Source: Sanguinoderma infundibulare (taxonomy: Eukaryota; Basidiomycota; Agaricomycetes; Polyporales; Polyporaceae). From it: DNA of 64,000 nucleotides. Within the stretch, counting starts at the first letter, position 1. The number at the start of each line of letters is the position of its first letter. Where the stretch lies: NCBI GenBank assembly GCA_032821775.1, contig JAVLRN010000006.1:2542001-2606000 (forward strand). Direction: 5' to 3'. This document shows, in pieces, positions 56,301 through 64,000 of this stretch. The translations under genes and the position numbers were made by a program. The notes under the pieces were generated by a model. It was given only the letters and a program-made list of their open reading frames with translations, was not told the origin of the DNA and made no database searches.

Positions 56301-57956
56301 TAGTTTGCGTGCGAAACCCCTTGCGACGCCGGCACCGTAGACCGGTAAACATACGTCGAGCGCATTCAGCGTATCTTTCTACGGTAGATGATAAGACAGA
56401 CTAATTCGCGTCTGAACATATGCAGGGAAGGAGACTCGGGAACCATGGAGCTACTGCATCGTAATTTCCCATTGACCAGGCTGTAGCCCCTGGATGGTTT
56501 ACCACAAAAATCCGGCCTGTCCCAGACGCAAAGCAAGCGGACCCCAGGACGAAGAGTCGGACTGAACAGCGCGAGGCAGGGCAAGCTCGGATAGTCTGTT
56601 GTGTAAAACCAGACCGCCACTAAGGCATTTGGGACCTGCTCAGAACCGATTCCAGTGTAGAGGTACAATCCCGTTCCTTCACCATTGAATTATCGGTGAA
56701 CCCGAGCAAATCTGTCCCGAAACACCATGCACGTACCCGTACGGGTACGGATACCCAAGAATAATACACGTGTCCATGGCTTTATACATTTGAACGGAGA
56801 CGTACCTTGGTCGCGGGTGAGCCGGCATTCAACTTCTCCAAGAAGAGGGGAATTGCCAACTTGCCGAATGAAGGGGTTGCATGCAAGCAGGAGCTAAACT
56901 TGCACCGTTGAGCACACTTTCACAAATTTAAACAAAGCGTGTGACCTTACCGCAGCGTTGCCTTGAGATCTTCAGACGTGATACCATAGGAATCATTCGG
57001 GGACGACCGGTACGTAATGGGAAAGTAGCAGAAGGTGATATTGAAGAAGTCCTGAACACGACACGCTCTATCTGGGAAGTGGACGGCTCGAGGGCGCATA
57101 TAACGTACCTCGATATGCTTCTCGACGTCAAACTCGATCAGAAGCACTCGGTCGATTGCAAAAGCGAGCATGAGATTCCGGGGGTCCTTCTCGCCTTCGG
57201 CTAGGTTGATGTACCCGCTGACAAAGTCTTCGCCCATGCCCTTCAATGCTGCAGGGTCGTCAGGCTCATTACCATGATTGGAAGATTGTCGTACCTTCTC
57301 TGTGCTGCGCGATTAGGTTGTCTAACACGCTGAACACGGTGAACCGCTGCGACTGAACGAGAACCTTCATCTTGACGTGCTGGAAAAGACTGGACTTTCT
57401 GTGAGCGCACGGGAATCGTGTAACTCGAATATGCGTACGCTTTTGCAAGCTCTACGGCGTCGCTAGACGCGAATGGAGGTAGCTTGGTGATCGTGTTGAG
57501 GCCTTTTAGGGCAGGAATGATGGTCTCTGTGTCTTCAAGCTTTCCACAGTAGAAAGCGACCAGGGTACGGACTTGCCGGCTATGCATTAGACGAGTCGAA
57601 TGGCCAAGGAGCGCAAGAAGTGCGCACCCGACTGGCGGTTGAGTTTCTCGGGCGGACATCGTGCAAGGACGAGGGAGAGGAATTCGACGCCTAGCATCAT
57701 GATACATAAAAAGGGATGGGACAGAAGAGTGGGCTAGCTACCCTTAGTCCGCAGGTCATCCTCCTCCGACGTCAAGAACTCCCCAAGCGACTTGACGACG
57801 TGCAAAAGCGTCGCGTTTCCCTGTGTGATCTCTATGCAGAGTGAGATGGGTACATATAGGTGAAGGTGCAAGGGACGTACCGGACACTGTCTCTTCGATC
57901 TCTCGCTCCTGCTCTGTCGCGATCCATGTTCGTACGAGGCGATCTATTCGCTCCAT
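53312..57956 (-). CDS. mms19: MMS19, cytosolic Fe-S assembly targeting subunit
   Basis: HEAT-repeat protein of the CIA targeting complex that delivers iron-sulfur clusters to DNA polymerases, helicases and other nuclear enzymes. It starts MERIDRLVRTWIATEQEREI at 57956. N-terminal exons give VRTLVAFYCGKLEDTETIIP, DPRNLMLAFAIDRVLLIEFD, FFNITFCYFPIT and YGITSEDLKATLR, the best conserved part of the family. Then PLFLEKLNAGSPATK-KDTLNALDVCLPVYGAGVARGF, many HEAT-like exons, and a C-terminal end VRSEAVRAR|TNWLVTILRLSAAFAH at TAA 53312-53314; TNW near the end is typical. About 15 or more introns; one (56379-56805) is 427 nt and holds a 16-bp palindrome. Length of about 1,000-1,100 residues fits. A fragment of this gene lies at 41228-41475. 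Confidence 0.93.
56733..56748. repeat. 16-bp perfect palindrome in an MMS19 intron
   Basis: GTACCCGTACGGGTAC is its own reverse complement and is followed by a partial echo GGATACCC. It lies in the 427-nt intron between exons ending SPATK and starting KDTLNAL. Confidence 0.8.
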
Positions 57957-58835
57957 CTTTGATGACTAGCGGACGGTGCTGTGCGGCAGTCCGGAAGGGC
58001 GAAGTCAACGGGTGGGGGTGGCAAGCAAGGTGCGAGTCGAGGAGGCTTAGGACGATGTGCCCGGCGCCTGTGGACCCGCCGGTCCCAGGACCGCTCTAGT
58101 CGTCAAACCCTCTACGCCGACCGTCCGAAGGCCGGACTGTCTCCCTTCTCTCCACTACATGCCTACTGGTCCAGCTCGAACATCAGTCCGAAGATAATCG
58201 CCTCGAAATCACGAGATACTTTCTCTGACTCTGACTATGCCGAGCATGTCAACTACAGGCGTGTTACAGTCAACACCCCCCAGTATCCTCCTCTCGTCGC
58301 CGGTCTTGGGTGAGTAGGTCCTCTCGGAGGAGCATTGGTGTACTGAGGACGGCGTCTGCAGCGTCAGTGCGCTCTGTATGGGGCGGCACTGGGGCGGCAC
58401 TGGGGCGGCTCTCGGTGAGCGTCATCCAATCTATTTCCATGATGCGCCCGCCTTACGAACCGTGCCTCTCGTTTCATTTAGCTGAGAGAGCAAAGGAAAA
58501 GATGTACAGCGTGGTGATTGACGATAGAGTGGGGGATGGTCTGGGGGGCTCAAGTGCACGTGATTGTATGGATGACGGACGTGCGATGTAGATCTAGGCA
58601 TTCCACGGAAGCAAGTTGTTTTCAGCTTCGGTAGCCCGAACGCGACGAGGAGAGGAGGACGGCGGATGGCGGATGGCGGATGACGGAGCGGAAGGTGAGC
58701 GGGGCGGCGCCTGAAGGGGGCGGGAGTGGGGGCGTTCCGTATCGAGCAGACGTCCTTCACTTCGTCTTGCCCCCCAACCCACTCTGCATCTCCAACCGTG
58801 AACTCTACGATCACAACTCTGCGGAAACAATCTGC
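57957..58835. other. Intergenic, MMS19 promoter side
   Basis: Between divergent MMS19 (-) and the pseudogene (+). Contains short tandem repeats: unit GGGGCGGCACT at about 58380-58410 and GGATGGC units at about 58660-58682. No exon recognised. Confidence 0.4.
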
Positions 58836-60010
58836 TATGGATTCTTCTGGTGGGTCGCATCGCTTTTCCGTTGTCAATTCCACGCTGATCTTTCGAAGAT
58901 TTCCCCTTCACCGAAGAGGAGCTGAAAAGGACCGGCGTCCTGGACACAGGCAAGTCTCGTTGTCTACCTTGCAAGGGCCTGGTTCCTAGCGTCGTTAGCG
59001 TCGGCTGGTCATCCGAGAGGGGGACTTGTTCGCTCGCCTCGCTCTTCGTCCTCGCCGTCTACCAACTGCAACGTCCATGTCGTACTGACCATATGCCCCA
59101 TAGGAGCCCCCGAAGAGGCCAAGGAAATACTTGCCATGATGAGGAAACGCCCGGACCTGCTCAGCGAGTCCTTTTACTATCCTCCGCGCCCATTTTGGAC
59201 TTACCACATTCGGTCTAGAGCCGAATCTGTTTGCTCTTCAGTGCGCTTGTACCCGACGCACCTACAAGCCTCCTGGCTCGCAGACTTCGCCTACCCTCAG
59301 CGACTCGTCCACCTTCTCTGCCCCCAGCATCAGTAGCGATGCGACCATTGTGTCCGAGCATGCTCCCAGCAACTACGAGCGAAGTTGGTATTACAACGGC
59401 ATCGCTGGCGAGGGAGAGGAGTGCCCTGATCTCATCTACCGGTCCAACCGCCTCTCTACACCGTTCCTCGAGCCCACCGGCAGATACGCCCAGCCGCCGG
59501 TCAAGTCGATTTACGGCGTCTTCGACACGCCACTCAACAAAGTCTGGCCCATTGTCGGTGACCAGGTCCACGCCATAGTGAAGGCGGCTGTCCCCAACTA
59601 TTCTTGCATCGACGTGGCGCGCTTTTACACCCACGGTCCAGATGGCTATGTTCACAATCCAACAGGAGCCGAGGGGGGTAGTCTCGGCCCCGTCACCATC
59701 TGGGTTGGCGTCCCGCCCGGCTCTACCTCTGCCGACATCGCGCACGACGCCTCGCAGCAGATTCTCGCGCTTCTGCTCAAGAACGAGATTACGGATGTGG
59801 TGGTGGAATGGCGTGACGCTGTCCTGCAGAAGGTCTCCCTCCTTTACACTGACCGCACCGATGCCACCTACTAAGCGCGCCACTTCTTGACAAATCTCCT
59901 CTCTATTCCCCTGACCACCGAGCGTATGGTACGAGTTCATCGAAGGTGACGTCAAGAACCACGTTCGCATCTGTTCGATGCGTTGCTTTCAGCGTGGTCT
60001 CACGGACATT
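58836..60010 (+). pseudogene. Pseudogene of a conserved basidiomycete protein family
   Basis: Several exons of one family are readable: MDSSGGSHRFSVVNSTLIF, FEDFPFTEEELKRTGVLDT, GAPEEAKEILAMMRKRPDLL, SFYYPPRPFWTYHI, then the long exon YERSWYYNGIAGEGEECPDL ... YGVFDTPLNKVWP ... LGPVTIWVGVPPGSTSADIA. Three lesions are seen. An extra T at 58891-58893 shifts frame between STLIF and EDFPF. TAA at 59872-59874 replaces a residue between DATY and ARHFLTNLLSIPLTTERM, which continues in frame. The sequence then jumps directly to EFIEGDVKNHVRICSMRCFQ, missing the usual intervening segment, and ends. I recall such proteins in many mushrooms, without known function. The rest of the C-terminus is absent. 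Confidence 0.7.
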
Positions 60011-60945
60011 ACATACACCATTTCTGGGCCTCTGGCGTTACGATCTCTTCAGCTTCAGCTCGTTTTCGGTACTTTAGCTGCCACCCCTTGTATTTTATTC
60101 TGTCTCAAGACGAGTTGAATTCTTTGCCTCCTCAGGCTCGCCGCTCTATGAGTGAGTCCGCGGCTGCTCGAGGCGGCCAAACACTTATATGCACGGGGGA
60201 AGCTGTGCCCTTTGCGCTCTTGCCGCACATTGGCGGCATATCCGCATGCAGCTACTGAGTGGAATCAATAGGCCGTAATGCGCGCCGCAGGGGCTGCTCT
60301 CCCTCCGATTCCTTGGTTGCTGCCACCCTTCTGGCGCATCAGCAAAAGCTCCCTTCCCTGACGACTCCTGAGCCTCCCTGATGCCCAGCGTAAGCGCGAC
60401 AGATTGTGTCAGGCTCTCAGGATGGTTTACTCAGGGACCAGCCTGTGAGCCTGACGGCGCTCTGAACCAGTTAGGGACTGTCAGGAATTGGTTAAGGAAG
60501 TGAGCTTTTCCTGATGATGGCGGATTGTTGTTGGTACACCACGGTTCATTATTTTCTGTATCCTCCTCATGGGCCCGCTGCAGAGAAACACGTTTTGCGT
60601 TGAAAAGCTCAGTCGGAGCCGCCACTGCAGCTGTTTGAAAGCTTCAAGAATGTAATCGGCGCGCCATCCATCACCTTGGGCGCGAAGGCGCCGGGGAAAG
60701 ATGCGGACACAGAAGCATCCCGGCTCGCGAGCCGCGAGGTGATTCCGCCATAGCTTTTGTTGTTATCGGCGAAACTGGGCGAGCCGGGCGATCAACAGGC
60801 GGTCTTGAATCAGATGAATCAGATAGAATGGGAATTCCTTCGAAATAGGTGCCATAAGTACTCCGCAGGCAAGTCGGACAACCGCCTCCGTCCGGGTTGC
60901 GGCTGTCCGCCCTTCCCAATAACCTCCCCCAGTCTCCAGATTACC
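60011..60945. other. Intergenic with a MITE copy
   Basis: No gene seen apart from the MITE-like copy B at 60338-60514. The right end is the promoter of the second DUF6533 gene. Confidence 0.4.
60338..60514. mobile_element. Short TIR element (MITE-like), copy B
   Basis: Bounded by ATCAGCAAAAGCTCCC at the left and GTGAGCTTTTCCTGAT at the right. Shares the core CGCGACAGATTGTGTCAGG and flanking blocks with copy A (29064-29254) in inverted orientation. About 177 bp, non-coding. Confidence 0.75.
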
Positions 60946-62657
60946 ATGACGTCGTCGCAAGCTGCCCAGATTGTCGCCGAAACTGCAAGCACGTGAGTTT
61001 CATGTCTACTCACCGGGAAGTCCAATTATGAAAACCCACGCAGCGTCATCGGCAACCATTGCAGTAACGCGGCAGCAGGTATCTTCTCTTTACCTGTTTT
61101 ACCCGAGGGTGCAATCTTCTTACTGGTGGCTGGTCGCCTGATTCTAAAGTGCTCATATTCTACGATTCAATCCTTACCATGAGGGACGAAATACGACTAT
61201 TTTGGGGACGAAGGGTGACGGGCGCATTCATCCTGTTTTTGTTCAACAAGTGGCTCGCGATCGCGGCCTTTGGCTGGGGATATGCCAGCTATATCAATAT
61301 ATCAGATGCGGTATGTGGTCGAATTGATCCAACCCGCCTAGCTTGAGGTTCTAACTGATGATCTTGTGGCTTTCTCCGGTTTAATAGGGGTCAGTAGCAT
61401 GAGTTGGTCAAGGCTTTGCCAAATACGCATTCACATTCCGTCGAGCAGCTGTACAGTCACTGCCAAGGCAACACTTTTCCTCGAGGTATTGCTATACTTG
61501 GTTTGGGCAGGTGAGCGCCGCTGCCCTCGTCAAGGCATGGCAGACAGGCGTTAACATGCTCATATTTTTCAGTATTCGCTGCCCTGCGCGTGTATGCACT
61601 CCGCCAAAATCGATGCTTGTCTTTTCTCGTCTTTCTTCTGTCTACAGTGCCCCTTGGAATCAACTTGGTAAATACCTTGTGCTTTCAGTCCGGCTCGCTA
61701 GTCTAGGGCAGCGCTGATATATTGGATATCAGGGTAATATGCCATCTTTGACCGGAGAGATTTATCCTTTCATTGGATGCGTGACTGCTTATTCAAATTC
61801 ACCAACTGCGAACAAAATGTAAGCTATGGCGGACATCCCAAGCTGATAAAGCGTCGTATTGACTCGGCAATCGCCCATTTTAGCTGTATGCATGTCCAAC
61901 CCCAGCGTCATTGCCAGCTGATCTCTTATAGATTCGTGTGGGAGATCTCATCATATCTCGTACATCCCTCATCATGGCAGACTGCCTTGTGCTGGGCGTG
62001 ACATGGCTCACCCTATGGCGAGATCGCAGTTTGCGCGAAATGGGAATGCCCAAGACGGTCACGCTTGGTGGTGTGCTTCTGTGGGACGGTCAGTATACAA
62101 CTCGGGGTTTTCACCAGCGCTGCGATGCTGATAGAGCACAACCTAGGGTCTATTTACTTTCTGTCAGTGGGATCGCCTTCTGAAATCCGCCCATTGGACT
62201 CACCCATCGTGACTTTGACTAGCGTTCTTGCCGTGCTAAATGTCCTGCACCTTACATTCACTGTCATCTCGGTAACTTCACACCTCGTGTCATTACGTCG
62301 TTAGTGCTGAGCGCCGCAACAGATTGAAGTAATCATCCTTCAGAAAGTCAGCTACTTTGGCTACTTCACGACTCCGTATGTGACGTATTTCGTTTGATGT
62401 CCTTCCTTGACTTAATACCTGCCATATGCTTTCTGGGAAACGCAACCTTGGCTGCCAGGTTTTCCGTCATTCTCGTCTCGCGGTTCCTCCTTCATCTACA
62501 GCACGCCAGCCTCCAAACAACGGGAACTCTGGCTTCATCCGGGGAAGAGGCGACGGGCAGCGCGATCATTTTTGAGCGAGCCATTGGATCGATCGGGGCC
62601 TCGATCTACCCGGACGACTACGCGAATCTTTTCATCGAGGGTGAGGTCAGTAGGTAA
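60946..62657 (+). CDS. DUF6533 multi-pass membrane protein (copy 2)
   Basis: Second member of the basidiomycete DUF6533 family. Exons: MTSSQAAQIVAETAST; VIGNHCSNAAA; VLIFYDSILTMRDEIRLFWG with RRVTGAFILFLFNKWLAIA (the signature region); hydrophobic exons between 61390 and 62180; SVLAVLNVLHLTFTVISV; then ILVSRFLLHLQHASLQTTGT and a hydrophilic tail with FERAIGSIGASIYPDDYANL ending FIEGEVSR at TAA 62655-62657. Several exon boundaries in the middle are not resolved. It is similar in plan but clearly diverged from copy 1 at 18178-19844. Function unknown; a sensor or receptor-like role is often guessed from topology, which I do not claim. Confidence 0.8.
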
Positions 62658-63158
62658 GCGAGGAGCGAGACATCGGACGTACGTTCGTTCTAGCCTCCCT
62701 GTGCACGATGCGGTACTGACATGTCGAAGTTGAGAGCGTGCCGGCGTCCTAGACTGCTCTCGCGCCCGGTCTTGAGTCTTGATCGAGGTCAGTCAGTCTT
62801 GCCGATACATCATGATGACGAGCTGACCTTGTTCTTTATGCCAGACTTTGCCCGCGCGTGCATTGACTCGGTGTGAAGGGCGGGCGAGTGAAGACGGGGA
62901 GACGGTGGGCAGAATGTGGAAGTCCGTGAGGAATAGAGCCATACCTAGGACAGAGAGCGTTGTGATGTTGGCGGAACAGGCCACGTACTGCGAAGCTCGA
63001 CATCGACCACTGGCAGATGCTGCTAGCCGCCCATTAGATTGCACATTATACGAGGGATACATCAGTAGAAACAGCACAGAACGTTCTTGGAAGCAACATG
63101 AGCGCAATGGGTATATCACCATAAGGTCTAGGACAGCATGCGCGGAAATGTCCCCAGA
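62658..63158. other. Intergenic, nothing seen
   Basis: Convergent 3' flanks of the DUF6533 gene (+) and the amylase (-). Confidence 0.4.
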
Positions 63159-64000
63159 TCAAGCGCGTTTGGCCCCAGCATGGATTGCGACAGCACCGCG
63201 TGCGGGAACGGTCGCAGTGAAGCAGCCGTTAGAAACTGTAATTCTGAGAGAATCGTTTAAGCCCTTGTTTAACGTACAAAAGCTCATGCGACTTACGTTG
63301 AGCCAGTGCACTGCCCGTTCGAAAGCCGTCCTCTAATCACGTCGCAGTACGTTCCATCCGGAAGCGACGTCGCGAACGTCGTCGACCACGCCGAGTCCTC
63401 GTTGTTTATCGCCACGAACCCGAGCGAGCCTGCGAAGCGTTCAGCACGCTTCAATGTCACCGACTCGGACAGAAAGAGAGGACGTACCACGGCCGAATGC
63501 GATCCTTTGGCCCGAGGGCGCCGTCCAGTGCGTCATCTCCGCGCTGCCCACAGCGTTGCGGAACCCGACCATGCCCGCGATGGCCTGCCAGCGGTGTTGG
63601 CAGAGCCAGCCGTTCGCGCCGCCGTTCCCAGAGCATGTGCCCGCACCGCCGTTGGGTGCGCCGGCGTCCGTGTTGGAGTCTGAGAAGCTGTAGCCCGAGA
63701 GGACCGTCGGCGTACCGTAAGGGTGGGCGAGGGCGAAAATGTTTGCGAGGGTGTAGATGTTGGACGGGGAGGTGCTCTTGAGGTTTCCCGGGTTCTGCAG
63801 ATGCGAGAGTTAGATACCGCACGAAGGCGAGGGTTTTCAGGTACGCACGCGTTCGAGGTCGTGATTTGTGACCCAGACGTTTGCTTTGTCGCTGGGCACC
63901 CATCCTGCGCATGACAGTCAACTTGGTCGAACTTTTCAATAAGACTAGGGAGTAACGGAGCACCTCTGTTGTCGAGGTTCTGCAGGCCCGAGAGCTGACT
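63159..64000 (-). CDS. GH13 alpha-amylase, 3' part (5' end beyond window)
   Basis: C-terminal part of a secreted starch-degrading alpha-amylase. From the window edge inward: [28 protein letters not shown], where NHD holds the third catalytic Asp (transition-state stabiliser); then [40 protein letters not shown] and [36 protein letters not shown], and after a last intron [20 protein letters not shown] followed by HAGAKRA and TGA (63159-63161). Introns are short and all rejoin conserved amylase sequence. No CBM20 starch-binding module follows. The first two catalytic residues lie outside the window. Together with GH16 and AA9 it adds to the carbohydrate-degrading content. Confidence 0.94.

Noticed and set aside
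63457..63963. 168-codon minus-strand frame rich in Arg/His
   Set aside because: It is another frame of the alpha-amylase exons; the amylase frame carries the catalytic and structural motifs.

Overview
The window is nuclear DNA of a filamentous basidiomycete, most likely a wood- or litter-decaying Agaricomycete. Signs of this are GC-rich genes split by many 50-80 nt GT...AG introns, plant-wall enzymes (AA9 monooxygenase, GH16 glucanase, GH13 amylase), two basidiomycete-type DUF6533 membrane proteins, and a DNMT5-type methyltransferase/helicase. No genus is claimed. Gene models were joined by hand from exon reading frames and splice signals.

Layout. 0-6 kb: two secreted carbohydrate-active enzymes on the minus strand (GH16 420-2054; AA9 LPMO 4906-5868). 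6-15.5 kb: a kinase-loop relic, a cytochrome P450 (8838-10930), the small CRIPT homologue (11707-12184), a decayed cysteine-rich gene and a tRNA-Val. 15.5-30 kb: housekeeping genes: ubiquitin-eS31 fusion (-) divergent from an RFC small subunit (+), a DUF6533 protein (-), a ZW10-family tether with an acidic tryptophan-rich linker (+), a CID/RPR-domain RNA-processing protein (+) and a PAP2 lipid phosphatase (-) with a MITE in one intron. 30.2-37.5 kb: one very large gene encoding a DNA cytosine methyltransferase fused to a RING/SNF2 helicase, with a PIP-box-like motif at its N-terminus. 38-51 kb: accessory-looking DNA with a secreted Ala/Pro-tail protein, an intron-bearing fragment of MMS19, an 81-aa conserved protein, short dispersed repeats, a deubiquitinase that lacks its C-terminal half, and an F-box gene whose central intron carries a MITE and an inverted copy of its own 3' exon. 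51-58 kb: a conserved hypothetical (+) and full-length MMS19 (-). 58-64 kb: a pseudogene with three lesions, a second DUF6533 gene, and the 3' part of an alpha-amylase that runs off the window.

No operon logic applies. Several functions still touch genome maintenance (RFC clamp-loader subunit, MMS19, PCNA-motif methyltransferase), ubiquitin biology (ubiquitin-eS31, UBP, F-box) and carbon acquisition (GH16, AA9, GH13). The most notable single object is the DNMT5-type protein with a DNMT1-like PIP box. The most notable structural theme is small TIR elements and partial duplications in introns and intergenic DNA.
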